Source: JBBSEZ01 sp038239195
Lineage (GTDB): Bacteria > Planctomycetota > Planctomycetia > Gemmatales > Gemmataceae
DNA length: 19,188 nucleotides
Direction: 5' to 3'
Assembly: GCA_038239195.1 (NCBI GenBank)
Contig: JBBSEZ010000168.1
Location: forward strand, 1-19,188
Shown: positions 6,780-15,652 of the stretch, in pieces
Position numbering within the stretch: position 1 is the first letter of the stretch
How the letters are laid out: the number at the start of each line of letters is the position of its first letter
Position numbers and translations under genes: made by a program
The notes under the pieces: generated by a model
Databases searched by the model: none
Told to the model about the DNA's origin: nothing
Seen by the model: only the letters and a program-made list of their open reading frames with translations

Positions 6780-7514
6780 ATGACGCCCTCGTCCGAGGAG
6801 TGGTCCGAGGCCCCCGACGGGCTGGCGCGGCTGGCCGCGGCCGGCTCGACAGAGGAGGTGCGCCAACGAGCGTTTCGTGCCCTCCTCCCCGTCATCCACC
6901 GCACGGCACACCGGCTCGCGCTGCGCTTCACGGGGCAGCAGCGACGGGACTTGTTGGACAACGCAGAGGGAGACGTCTGGGAGGCCCTCGGGCGCGGCGC
7001 GCCCCAGGGGCCCTTCGAGGCCTGGTGCTACACCGTGCTGCGAAACCGCCACCTCGACAACCTCCGGCAGGAACAGCGCGAGCAGCGGCACGCGCTCGCG
7101 GCGGCCCACCAGAGGCGGGAGGCTGTCGACCTGCGCCACGCGCTCGAGCGGGCCTGGGCGCGCGACGAGCCGCTGGGCGAGCTCGACCTGCGGGCGGTCG
7201 GGGCCTGGTCCCTGCGCGAGCGGCTGGTGTTGCTCTGCCTGAGCGGGCTGTGGCGCAAGGTGCCGCCCGTTCTCTGGGGCGAGTGGGTGGACGAACATCG
7301 CCGCTGGCACGGCACGCCCCCCTCGGGGCTTTTTCCTCCCGACGAACTGGGAGACAGCGAACAACTTGCCGAACGCAATGGGGCCCTGGCCCGATTGCTC
7401 GGCCTGAAGCGCAACACGCTCTCGGTCTGCCTCTTTCGCGGCAAGGCCCGCCTGGCCTCGCTGCGCTGCGTGAGAGAGTTGCTCGAAACGACTCCGGACG
7501 GGGCCTCGCCGTGA
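6780..7514 (+). CDS. Sigma-70-family (ECF-like) RNA polymerase sigma factor-like protein
   Basis: A 244-residue protein with M1 at 6780. Residues 15-100 fit sigma region 2: a helical start, a LLDNAEGDVWEAL segment like the aeDlvQevw motif, and FEAWCYTVLRNRHLDNLR at 79-96, matching the f.aWl..i.rN...D.lR pattern that contacts core polymerase and the -10. Region 4-like residues 203-228 read LARLLGLKRNTLSVCLFRGK, a helix-turn-helix form. Between them sits an unusual Trp-rich stretch (WRKVPPVLWGEWVDEHRRW). It could be a true alternative sigma factor that turns on the island, or a relative that has lost that role. Its stop overlaps the next start (GTGA), so it is coupled to the unknown 239-residue protein. 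The longer upstream frame has no ribosome site. Confidence 0.8.
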   Translation: MTPSSEEWSEAPDGLARLAAAGSTEEVRQRAFRALLPVIHRTAHRLALRFTGQQRRDLLDNAEGDVWEALGRGAPQGPFEAWCYTVLRNRHLDNLRQEQREQRHALAAAHQRREAVDLRHALERAWARDEPLGELDLRAVGAWSLRERLVLLCLSGLWRKVPPVLWGEWVDEHRRWHGTPPSGLFPPDELGDSEQLAERNGALARLLGLKRNTLSVCLFRGKARLASLRCVRELLETTPDGASP

Positions 7515-8230
7515 GCACCACCTGGAAGGACGTCCCCGACCCGCGCGACGACGCCAGCCCTTGCACCGCCCCGTGCCAGGTGGTCTTCGAGGTCGAGCGC
7601 TTGCGCCACATCGTCGAGAAGCACGTTGCCGACCCGCGCGAGCTGTGGGACGAGTGGGCCGGGCCGGCCCTGGCGGGCCGGCTGCGCGCGGCCTGGCAAC
7701 TCGGCAGCGCCGAGGAGGAACGGCAACTCGCACTCGAACAACTGTCCCCCCTGACCGAGGCAGAGGCGAAGTCGTGTCTGCGCGTCCCGCTGGCGGTCCT
7801 GTACGACAATTACGAGGCCCCCGCCGTGGCCGGGGGGCCGAGCAGGCCGCGCGAAACCTGGGCCCTGATCTTGCCCTGTGGCGCCCTGCTGATCGTCCGC
7901 TCGCGCCCAGACGGTGGGGCCGTGTGGAGCTGCTACTTCAAAGGGGCGGTTTGTCGCGCCACCACCGCCCACCATCGCTGGCGCGCCCTCGCCGAGGAAC
8001 TGGTCCTCTGTTTCGCCGACGCCCGGCCGGACGGCAAGATGGTCCCGCCTCCCGAGGCCAAATTCGTCCTCGCCGGGGCGGAGATGCGCTCGCGCGTGCG
8101 CTTCCGCACCCCCGCCACCTGGCACCTGGAGGGCCGCGAAGCCCGACCCTGGTTCACCATGCCCAACCCCTGGCCCGCGCCCGCGCCGGTCGCCCCCGCC
8201 CGGCGCCTGGGCCCCCGCCGTCACTATTGA
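7511..8230 (+). CDS. Protein of unknown family coupled to the sigma-like gene
   Basis: GTG 7511 overlaps the sigma-like stop by four bases (GTGA), a strong coupling sign, and the product is 239 residues. I do not recognise the family. The N-terminal part has FEVERLRHIVEKHVADPRE, whose HIxxxH spacing recalls some small phage-type RNase folds but is far too weak for assignment. The middle (about residues 95-160) has alternating beta-like strands including WALILPCGALLIV and WSCYFKG, then a helix with AHHRWRALAEEL. The tail is Pro/Ala-rich. No membrane segment is seen. Its position suggests a partner of the sigma-like protein (for example an anti-sigma factor or co-regulator) or a component of the downstream helicase system; neither is shown. 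The helicase begins 12 bases after it. Confidence 0.78.
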   Translation: MSTTWKDVPDPRDDASPCTAPCQVVFEVERLRHIVEKHVADPRELWDEWAGPALAGRLRAAWQLGSAEEERQLALEQLSPLTEAEAKSCLRVPLAVLYDNYEAPAVAGGPSRPRETWALILPCGALLIVRSRPDGGAVWSCYFKGAVCRATTAHHRWRALAEELVLCFADARPDGKMVPPPEAKFVLAGAEMRSRVRFRTPATWHLEGREARPWFTMPNPWPAPAPVAPARRLGPRRHY

Positions 8231-8242
8231 GGGAGCCCGACC

Positions 8243-11200
8243 GTGAGCCCCGTCCACCCTGCCCCGCCCCCGGAGGAAGCCCTCCTGGACTGGCGGCTCG
8301 AACTGCAGGATGCCCTCGCCCAACCCGGGCTGGCCGGGTTCGACGCTGGCGCCGCACCGGGCCCGTCCGAGAAGCGCGCGGCTTACCGCCTGGCCGTGGC
8401 CCTGGGCAAGTGCCGGCTCTTCGGCGTGGCCCTCGGCCCGCTCGACGGCTCACTCGCGCCTTCCCTGGGGCTGGCGGCGGCCGAACAGTGGCTCCACTAC
8501 CTGCCGGAGTGGGCCTCCGACGCTCAGCGCCTCGAAGACGATTGCCAGCGAGCGGACGACGAGGTCGAAGAACTCGACCGCTGTGCCGACCTGTTGGTGG
8601 CGCGCATGGAGTCGTGGGCTGCTTTCCTGGCCATCGATGAGGCCTACCAGGAGTCTGTCGAAACGGCCTGGGCCGAGCACGCGCGCTTCGCCGCCGTCCT
8701 CGATGAGGCGTTCGCCGCGCTGGAGCGCTTCGACGCCGAGCTGTCCGCCTGCGCCGACCTTCTGTCCGCGGTCGCTGGCTCCCGGCTCCTGGAGAACTGG
8801 CGCAAGCTGCTGGCCGAGGACTTTCGCCATTCCTTGCCGTGGTGGCTGGGCGGAGGGCTGGAACACGAGGCCCGGGCCGTCGAGGGCGCGGCGCTTGCCT
8901 GGCAGCCGCGCCTGGCCGGGCCCGGCCCCGACTTCCGCACCGACCCGGAGGTGGTTCGCCTGGTGGTCGAGGGCCAGCGCCTGGCCTTCGGGCACCTGGT
9001 CAACCCCGGCTTCGCCATCGAGACGGCCCTCATCGAGCCGCTGCCGCACCAGCGCATCGCCGTCTACCATCACCTGCTCGCCCAGCCGCGCCTGCGCTTC
9101 CTGCTCGCCGACGACGCCGGGGCCGGCAAGACCATCATGGCCGGGCTCTACGTCCGCGAGATGCTGTCGCGGCGGCTGTTGAGAAGAGTGCTGGTGGTCG
9201 TCCCGGCCGGGCTGGTCGGCAACTGGGAGCGCGAGCTGCGCACCCTCTTCAACCTCGCGTTCCGCATCGTCTCCGGCAACGACGCCCGCCCGGCCGTCGC
9301 CAGCCCCTTCACAGGGCCCGCCAGCGACCTCGTCATCGTCAGCGTGGACACGCTCAGCGGCGAACGTCTGTTCAAGCGCCTCCAGGGGCCCGAGGTGGAG
9401 CCTTATGAGCTGGCGATCTTCGACGAGGCGCACAAGCTCTCGGCCGACCGCACCGCCGAGGGCACGCTGCGGCGCACGGTCCGCTACTGCCTGGCCGAGG
9501 CCCTGACCGGCGCGCCGGGCGACGACGAGCGCTGGGCCCTGCCCTGGAGTTGCCGGCACGTGCTGCTGCTCTCGGCCACCCCGCACATGGGCAAGGCCTT
9601 TCCTTACTACGCGCTGTGGCGGCTGCTGGAGCCGGAGGCCCTGGCCACCTTCGACGCCTTTCAGGCCTACCCCCCCGCGGAGCGCCGGCAGCACTTCCTG
9701 CGCCGTACCAAGGAGGAGATGGTCCGCTTCGACGGCAGCCCCATCTACCCCACGCGCGTCTCCGACACGCTCAGTTACGAGCTCACGCGGGGGGAGGTCA
9801 GCGAGCAGGAGCTCTACGAGCAGACGACCGAGTACATCCGCGAGCACTACAACCGTGCCCGCGTGCTGAACCGCTCCGCGGCCCGCCTGGCCATGAGCAT
9901 CTTCCAGCGCCGGCTCGCCAGCTCGCCCTACGCCCTCATGCGCTCCTTCGAGCGCCGGCTGGGCCGACTCGACGCCTGGATCGTCGCGCTGAAGGAGGGC
10001 ACCGTCAACGAGGCGGACTTCCCCGACCGCCAGGACCAACTAAAGGCCAGGGACGTCTGGGACGGCAAGACGGGCGACGAGGAGGACAGTGCCGAGGGGC
10101 GCGAGGAGAACGAGCGGGCCGAGGACGAAGCCCTCAAGGGCGTGACGGCAAAATCGATCCAGGAGCTCCGCAAGGAGCGCGACCAGGTCCAGCACCTGCT
10201 GGAACTGGCCCGCCGAGTCGAGGACAAGGGCGACCAGTCGAAGTTTGACCGGCTGGCCGATGCCTTGCAGAGCGAGCGCTTCCGCAGCGAGAAGGTGCTC
10301 CTCTTCACGGAGTTTCGCGACACGCTGGAGTTTCTGACGCGGCGCCTGGAGGGGCTGGGCCACGCCGGGCAGGTCGCGGAGCTGCACGGCGGTATGGATT
10401 ACCGCGCGCGGGAGGCGCAGGTCGCCTTCTTCCGCAAGCCGATCGTCGAGGGGGGGGCGCGCTTCCTGGTGGCGACCGACGCGGCGGGCGAGGGCATCAA
10501 CCTCCAGGTCTGCTGGCTGATGTTCAACTACGACGTCCCGTGGAACCCGGCCCGGCTGGAGCAGCGCATGGGCCGCATCCACCGCTATGGCCAGCAGCAC
10601 GACCCGGTGGTGATCCTCAACCTCGTGGCCGGCAAGACGCGCGAGGGCCGGGTGCTCAAAACGCTGCTGGACAAGCTCGAAATCATTCGCCGCGAGCTGA
10701 CCTCCGACAAGGTCTTCGACGTGGTGGGCCGGCTCTTCGAGGGGCTGTCGGTCAGCGACTACATGGAACAGCTCCTGACCGGGACCGGCGAGGCGGCCAT
10801 CGAGAAACTGCTGGACGAGGAGCTGACGGCCGACCGGGTGAAGGACCTGGGCGCCGGGGAGCGCACGCTGTACGGCATCGGGGGGGACGTGGCCCGGCAA
10901 CTGGAGGAGCAGCGCGCCGAGGTCGAGCGCGAGCGCTGGCGGCGCCTGCTGCCGGGCTACGTGCGCCGGTTCCTGATCCAGGCGGCGCCGCGGCTGGGGC
11001 TGCGCATTGAGGGCGACCTGGGCACGGCCTTCGCGCTCCACCCCGAGCCGGCGTCGGTCGGCCCCCTGCGCCCGCTGCTGGCCACCTACGCGCTGCGCGG
11101 GCGCCGGCCGTTCACCCTGGGCAAGCCGGACGCCGCGGCGAACGCCAACGGCCACGGGCCGGCCTTCTTGCGCCCCGGCGAGCCGCTGTTCGACCGCCTG

Positions 11201-12274
11201 CGCGCCGACTTCTGCGAGGGCTTCGCCGAGGCCGCCCTGCGCGGCGCCGTCTTCCGCGACCCGGGCGCCGAGCGGCCCTACCTGTTCCACCTCGCCCTGG
11301 TGTCGGTGCTCCGCGCGGCCGACCCGCACTTCCCTGCCCTGCGCCGGCAGGAGGTGCTGGAGTGCCGGCTGCTGGGGCTGCGGCAGGACGAGCAGGGCAA
11401 ACTGGCGCCCTGCGCGATGGAGCAACTCCTTCTCCTGGAGGGCGGCGGCGCCCCGGACAAGCCGGCCCGGCTCGTCGAACTGGCCGGCCCGGCCCTGGCG
11501 CGGGCGCGGGGCGCCTTGCAGGAGGAGGCGGCGCGGTTGGCGGAGGAGCGCCGGCGGGGCCTGTGGGAGGGGTTGGAGCAGCGGGCCACGTTCTTGACGC
11601 GCGGCTACGACTACCAGGAGGCGGAATTGCTGTCGGTGCGGGCGCGCCTGAGCGAGAAGGCGCGGGCCGGCGACGTGCGGGCCAAGGCCGATCTCCAGCG
11701 CGTCAGGCAGCGGCAACAAGCGCTGGCGGCGCTGAAAGAGCAAGCGCTGGCGACGCTGCGCTGCGAGCCGGGCCTGGTGGGCCCCGGCGAGGTGACGTTC
11801 CTGGCCCACGCGCTCGTGGTGCCGGCGCGCGAGCCGGACGACCGCCGGCGGCACGACGTTCAGGTGGAGGCGACGGCGGTGCGGCTGGCCTGGGCGTTCG
11901 AGCAGGCCGAGGGCGCCCTGGTGCAGGACGTCTCGACGCCGGCGAACGCCCGCGCGGCCGGGCTGGTGGACCGTCCGGGCTTCGACTTGCTGGCGCATCG
12001 GCCGGGCGGCGAGCAACTGGCGATCGAGGTGAAGGGCCGGTCGGGCGGGGGCGCCGTAGAGTTGACCGAGAACGAGTGGGTGCAGGCGTGCAACCACCGC
12101 GAGCGCTACTGGCTCTACGTCGTGTACGATTGCGCCACGCCCCACCCGCGCCTGTTGCGGGTGCAGGACCCGTTCGGCAAGTTGCTGGTGCGAGCCCGCG
12201 GCAGGGTGGAGGTCGCCGAGCAGGAGGTGCTGGCCAGCGCCGAGCGCGAGCTGTTCGTGCCGGTGGCGAACTGA
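8243..12274 (+). CDS. SNF2-type DEAH helicase with C-terminal DUF3883 (putative nuclease) domain
   Basis: A 1343-residue protein starting at GTG 8243, 12 bases after the previous stop, with GAGGGA about 8 bases upstream. Residues 1-250 are an unassigned helical N-domain. The helicase core has all main motifs: HQRIAVYHHLL, Walker A DDAGAGKT (290-297), DEAH (394-397), SATP (444-447), VLLFTEFRDTLEFL, TDAAGEGIN (745-753) and QRMGRIHRYGQ (774-784), the SNF2/HepA arrangement. The C-terminal domain (about 1230-1330) fits DUF3883: FDLL with D1248, then IEVKGR with E1262 and K1264, a D...ExK layout like PD-(D/E)XK nucleases, and RYWLYVVYD. It is likely an ATP-driven DNA translocase carrying a nuclease-like domain, acting with the methylase and DUF499 ATPase. 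Cleavage itself is inference. An eight-G run lies at 10450-10457. Confidence 0.95.
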   Translation: MSPVHPAPPPEEALLDWRLELQDALAQPGLAGFDAGAAPGPSEKRAAYRLAVALGKCRLFGVALGPLDGSLAPSLGLAAAEQWLHYLPEWASDAQRLEDDCQRADDEVEELDRCADLLVARMESWAAFLAIDEAYQESVETAWAEHARFAAVLDEAFAALERFDAELSACADLLSAVAGSRLLENWRKLLAEDFRHSLPWWLGGGLEHEARAVEGAALAWQPRLAGPGPDFRTDPEVVRLVVEGQRLAFGHLVNPGFAIETALIEPLPHQRIAVYHHLLAQPRLRFLLADDAGAGKTIMAGLYVREMLSRRLLRRVLVVVPAGLVGNWERELRTLFNLAFRIVSGNDARPAVASPFTGPASDLVIVSVDTLSGERLFKRLQGPEVEPYELAIFDEAHKLSADRTAEGTLRRTVRYCLAEALTGAPGDDERWALPWSCRHVLLLSATPHMGKAFPYYALWRLLEPEALATFDAFQAYPPAERRQHFLRRTKEEMVRFDGSPIYPTRVSDTLSYELTRGEVSEQELYEQTTEYIREHYNRARVLNRSAARLAMSIFQRRLASSPYALMRSFERRLGRLDAWIVALKEGTVNEADFPDRQDQLKARDVWDGKTGDEEDSAEGREENERAEDEALKGVTAKSIQELRKERDQVQHLLELARRVEDKGDQSKFDRLADALQSERFRSEKVLLFTEFRDTLEFLTRRLEGLGHAGQVAELHGGMDYRAREAQVAFFRKPIVEGGARFLVATDAAGEGINLQVCWLMFNYDVPWNPARLEQRMGRIHRYGQQHDPVVILNLVAGKTREGRVLKTLLDKLEIIRRELTSDKVFDVVGRLFEGLSVSDYMEQLLTGTGEAAIEKLLDEELTADRVKDLGAGERTLYGIGGDVARQLEEQRAEVERERWRRLLPGYVRRFLIQAAPRLGLRIEGDLGTAFALHPEPASVGPLRPLLATYALRGRRPFTLGKPDAAANANGHGPAFLRPGEPLFDRLRADFCEGFAEAALRGAVFRDPGAERPYLFHLALVSVLRAADPHFPALRRQEVLECRLLGLRQDEQGKLAPCAMEQLLLLEGGGAPDKPARLVELAGPALARARGALQEEAARLAEERRRGLWEGLEQRATFLTRGYDYQEAELLSVRARLSEKARAGDVRAKADLQRVRQRQQALAALKEQALATLRCEPGLVGPGEVTFLAHALVVPAREPDDRRRHDVQVEATAVRLAWAFEQAEGALVQDVSTPANARAAGLVDRPGFDLLAHRPGGEQLAIEVKGRSGGGAVELTENEWVQACNHRERYWLYVVYDCATPHPRLLRVQDPFGKLLVRARGRVEVAEQEVLASAERELFVPVAN

Positions 12275-12334
12275 TTCTTTTGGGAGCGAGGCGCTTTCCT
12301 GGCAACTTTGTTTCGAGGCCATCGCAACGAGAGA

Positions 12335-12376
12335 GGCCCTTTTGGAGTGCGGCGCTTTTAACGCCGCTTTCTTTCG
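12335..12376 (+). repeat. Dispersed hairpin repeat, copy 1
   Basis: The element reads GGCCCTTTTGGAGTGCGGCG, a 7-base loop CTTTTAA, then CGCCGCTTTCTTTCG. GCGGCG and CGCCGC form a 6-bp stem followed by a T-rich tail, so it could weaken or end transcription past the helicase gene. It faces copy 2. The 288-base gap between helicase and methylase (12275-12562) otherwise shows no gene. Confidence 0.75.
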
Positions 12377-12429
12377 ACCGCGGGGGCGCTCGTCTGCCGC
12401 GACGCCTTCGGGGTGGGAGAAAAAAGGGG

Positions 12430-12470
12430 AAAAGAAAGCGGCGATGAATGCGCCGCACTCCAAAAGGGCC
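12430..12470 (-). repeat. Dispersed hairpin repeat, copy 2 (inverted)
   Basis: Read on the minus strand this is the same element as copy 1: the left 20 bases (12451-12470) and the right 13 bases (12431-12443) are identical, while the 7-base loop differs (CATTCAT against CTTTTAA). Copies 1 and 2 are head to head around 53 bases, so the whole stretch 12335-12470 is a large inverted repeat. Confidence 0.75.
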
Positions 12471-12493
12471 CGAGTTGTCTTCGTATTGCAGCA

Positions 12494-12520
12494 CGGCGCT
12501 TTTAACGCCGCTTTCTTTCG
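12494..12520 (+). repeat. Dispersed hairpin repeat, copy 3 (partial)
   Basis: These 27 bases are identical to the right two-thirds of copy 1, including the loop CTTTTAA and the tail CTTTCTTTCG. The left part (TTGCAGCA) has diverged or is missing. It lies 42 bases before the methylase start. Confidence 0.7.
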
Positions 12521-12562
12521 CCCCTGCCGCCCCCGCCCACGAGAGGAAAGGACCCGGCCCTC

Positions 12563-15500
12563 ATGACCGACCGACCGCGCCTGATCGAGGTCGCCTTCCC
12601 GCTGCGGCAGGCGTCGCTGGACTCCGTCCACGAGAAGAACGTGCGCCACGGCCACATCTCGACGCTGCACGTGTGGCCGGCGCGGCGGCCGCTGGCGGCG
12701 TGCCGGGCGGCGCTGATCGCGACGCTGCTGCCGGCCCCCGAGAGCGAGGAGGAGCGGCGCGCCCTGGTCGAGAAGATTGGCGGGAAGGTGGTGCGCAAGG
12801 CCGACAAGGACAAGGTGGGCTTCGAGACGGAGGGCGGGGTGCTGCACTGGGGCAACGAGAACGGCCCCGACATGGACTGGTTCCGCGCCGAGATCCGCAA
12901 GGCCTACGGCGGGCGGGCCCCGCGCGTGCTCGACCCGTTCGCCGGCGGCGGCGCCATCCCGCTGGAGGCGATGCGCCTGGGCTGCGAGGCGACGGCCATC
13001 GACATAAACCCGGTGGCCTGGTTCATCCTGAAATGTACCCTCGAATATCCGCAGAAGCTGGCCGGGCAGGTGCGGCCGCTGCCGAAGTTCGCGCTGGAGT
13101 CGCGCGAGTTCATGGAGGCGTTCCTCAAGGGCAGCGGCAAGGCGAGCAAGAAGAAGTTGGAGAAGGAACTCGACCTGGTTCAGCAAGGACTGTTCCCGGC
13201 GCCGGAGGTTGGGCTGTCCTGGCACCTCCGAGCCTGGGGCTGGTGGGTATTGCAGAAGGCGCGGGCAGAACTGGCGAGGTTCTACCCGGTGGTCGATGGT
13301 AAGCCGACGGTGGCCTACCTGTGGGCGCGGACGGTGGCGTGCAAGAATTGCCGGGCGGTGATGCCGCTGCTCAAGACGCGTTGGCTGTGCAAGACGAAGA
13401 ATAAGCGTGTGCTGCTGACGATGGAACCGAATGCAGACAAGACGGGCGTGGTCTTTGGGGTACAGGCTGATGTGCCGACGCCCAAGGGCAGTCCGGCGCA
13501 GCGGAAGGAGCAGGACAAGAAGCTCGGGGCAGGGACGATGTCGCGCGCGGGGGCAACGTGTCCTTGTTGTGGGTTGCCTTCGATGAAGATGGAAGACATT
13601 CGCGAAGAGGGGAAGGCACGACCGACTCGGCTAGGGATGATGATGACGGCAGTAGTTCTCAACGGTGAAACTGGGAAGGAGTACCGAGCGCCGACCGAGG
13701 AGGAACGGACGCGCGACAGCCGAGCCGCTCAGGAACTCGAGCGGGCCTTCGCCGAAATACCCTTCGGACCGCTCAATGAGCCACTGGCTGGGAAAGAGGC
13801 CCTGGGATTTCGAGTGCCCCTCTACGGCATTACGAAGTGGCAGGACATGTTTACCCGCTGCCAACTCTTGAGTCTCGGCACGTTCGTGAAGCACACTCGC
13901 CAGGCGCGACAGGCAATGGAGGCAGAAGGCTACCCGCCTGGATGGGCGGAGGCGGTGGGTGCCTATTTGGGGTGTGGAATCGATAGGTTGGTGGATTTCT
14001 GCAACGTCAACACGCAATGGAAAATTGACGTCCCCACGATCAATCACGCGTTGGTGCGGTTCGCCATCCAGATGACGTGGGACTTTGCGGAAGGTAACCC
14101 TATTGGAGACATGGCGGGCTCGTATTGGCTTTGTCTCAACAGGGTTGCAATTGGCCTAGGGACCGTTCTGAATTGCCACTTCGGGCCAGAACCTGCGAAG
14201 GCAATGAGCCAATCCGCCGTCGCCAAGTTGCCAGAGGCGGACGTTGTCATCACGGACCCGCCCTACTATGATGCGATCCCGTATTCTGATTTGATGGATT
14301 GGTTTTACGTCTGGTTGAGGAGGACTGTTTGGGGCCTGGCGCCGGACTACGCCCTCGCCATGAAAGAAGCGCTGGGCCCCAAGTGGGACTCGCACAGGAA
14401 AGATGGGGAGTTGATTGACGACTCAAGCCGCCACCAAGGCGATGCCTCAAGGTCAAAAGCCGAATATGAAGACGGGATGGCGCGCGTCTTTTCCCGATGT
14501 GCGGAGGCGCTGACACTGGAAGGCCGTCTGGTCGTTGTGTTTGCAAATAAGCAGCCCGATGCCTGGGAAACTCTGGTTTCATCCGTGATTCGGGCAGGGT
14601 TTGTGGTGGATGGCAGTTGGCCGATTCAGACGGAGCAACCCAGCCGGACTCGGGGACAAGCCTCCGCCGCCCTCTCCTCTTCCGTCTGGCTCGTCTGCAA
14701 AAAGCGCCCCGCCGTCGCCCGTCCCGGCTGGGACAACGTCGTCCTCGACGAGATGCGCGCCAAAATCTACGCCCAACTCCGCTCCTTCTGGGACGCCGGC
14801 ATCCGCGGCCCCGACTTCGTGTGGGCCGCGACCGGCCCCGCGATGGAGGCCTACAGCAAGCACCCCGTCGTCAAGCGCTCAGACAAGCCGGGCGAACTGA
14901 TGTCGGTGCCCGACTTCCTTCGCGCCGTGCGCCGCATCGTGGTGGACTTCGTCGTGGGCCGCGTGCTCACGCGCAACGGCGACGGCCCCAACATCAGCGG
15001 GCTCGACGACCTGACCACCTACTACCTCCTCCACCGGCACGACTTCGGGCTCGACAAGGCGCCCATCGGCCCCTGCATCCTCTACGCCGTCTCGTGCGGG
15101 CTGTCCGACGCCGACCTCCTCGACCGCCACGACGTCTTGCTCCGCGCCGGCGGGCAAGATGCCGCCCCCGACGTGGAGGAAGACGAAGCGGAGGAGGGGA
15201 GCGACGAGGTGGAAGAGCCGGAGGCGCGTTCGGGGGCGCAGGTGCGGCTCAAGCCGTGGGCCCAGCGCACGCGCAAGGGGCTGGGGCAGGACGTGAACGG
15301 CCAGCCGGCGCCGCTGATCGACCAGGCGCATCGGCTGATGCACCTGTGGAAGGCCGGCGAGGTGGTGCGCGTCGATGAGTACGTCGATGCCCGCGGGCTG
15401 CGGCGCAACGGGCTGTTCCAGCAGGTGTTGCAGGCGCTGATCGAGTTGGCGGCCGCGGGCAGCGACGAGCGGGCGGTGCTGGAGAGCATCAGCAATCATC

Positions 15501-15580
15501 TGGTGGCGCGCGGCGTGGATCGGCCGGCGGAGCCGGGGCTGTTCGATCGGGGCGACACGTTCGCGGACGGGGAGGGGTGA
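12563..15580 (+). CDS. DUF1156-family DNA methyltransferase (N6-adenine/N4-cytosine type)
   Basis: A 1005-residue protein; ATG 12563 follows GAGAGGAAAGGA. The N-terminus carries the DUF1156 pattern (FPLRQASLDSVHEKNVRHGH, then LHVWPARRPLAACRAAL). AdoMet-binding motif I is DPFAGGG at residues 124-130 and catalytic motif IV is DPPYYD at 565-570, followed by AIPYSDLMDWFYVWLRR; DPPY indicates exocyclic amino methylation. Between them sits an insert with a probable zinc ribbon: C260-x2-C263 and C333-x2-C336. A very acidic linker lies near residues 870-895. The likely role is protective marking of host DNA in the defence system. Odd: the central coding part, roughly 13380-14640, is much lower in GC (about 58% by hand count) than the ends (over 70%). 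Hairpin repeats flank the gene on both sides. Confidence 0.95.
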   Translation: MTDRPRLIEVAFPLRQASLDSVHEKNVRHGHISTLHVWPARRPLAACRAALIATLLPAPESEEERRALVEKIGGKVVRKADKDKVGFETEGGVLHWGNENGPDMDWFRAEIRKAYGGRAPRVLDPFAGGGAIPLEAMRLGCEATAIDINPVAWFILKCTLEYPQKLAGQVRPLPKFALESREFMEAFLKGSGKASKKKLEKELDLVQQGLFPAPEVGLSWHLRAWGWWVLQKARAELARFYPVVDGKPTVAYLWARTVACKNCRAVMPLLKTRWLCKTKNKRVLLTMEPNADKTGVVFGVQADVPTPKGSPAQRKEQDKKLGAGTMSRAGATCPCCGLPSMKMEDIREEGKARPTRLGMMMTAVVLNGETGKEYRAPTEEERTRDSRAAQELERAFAEIPFGPLNEPLAGKEALGFRVPLYGITKWQDMFTRCQLLSLGTFVKHTRQARQAMEAEGYPPGWAEAVGAYLGCGIDRLVDFCNVNTQWKIDVPTINHALVRFAIQMTWDFAEGNPIGDMAGSYWLCLNRVAIGLGTVLNCHFGPEPAKAMSQSAVAKLPEADVVITDPPYYDAIPYSDLMDWFYVWLRRTVWGLAPDYALAMKEALGPKWDSHRKDGELIDDSSRHQGDASRSKAEYEDGMARVFSRCAEALTLEGRLVVVFANKQPDAWETLVSSVIRAGFVVDGSWPIQTEQPSRTRGQASAALSSSVWLVCKKRPAVARPGWDNVVLDEMRAKIYAQLRSFWDAGIRGPDFVWAATGPAMEAYSKHPVVKRSDKPGELMSVPDFLRAVRRIVVDFVVGRVLTRNGDGPNISGLDDLTTYYLLHRHDFGLDKAPIGPCILYAVSCGLSDADLLDRHDVLLRAGGQDAAPDVEEDEAEEGSDEVEEPEARSGAQVRLKPWAQRTRKGLGQDVNGQPAPLIDQAHRLMHLWKAGEVVRVDEYVDARGLRRNGLFQQVLQALIELAAAGSDERAVLESISNHLVARGVDRPAEPGLFDRGDTFADGEG

Positions 15581-15652
15581 CGGCCCGCACGGCTGGAACA
15601 GCCCCGGCACAGTCGGGTCGTGGCCGAAGGTGAGGTTGTGAAAAAAGAGCCT

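Noticed and set aside
12275..12562. CRISPR array
   Set aside because: Only three copies in mixed orientation with irregular spacing; these are hairpin repeats and not direct repeats with spacers.
12342..12566. 74-codon plus-strand frame between helicase and methylase
   Set aside because: It is made of the hairpin repeats (peptide CGAFNAAFF appears from two copies) and is a typical spurious product of such elements.
10040..13225. Very long open frame on the minus strand (1061 codons) across helicase and methylase
   Set aside because: It is the shadow of high-GC plus-strand genes; its translation is low-complexity (rich in Arg, His, Leu, Gln), shows no domain motif and crosses the intergenic repeats.
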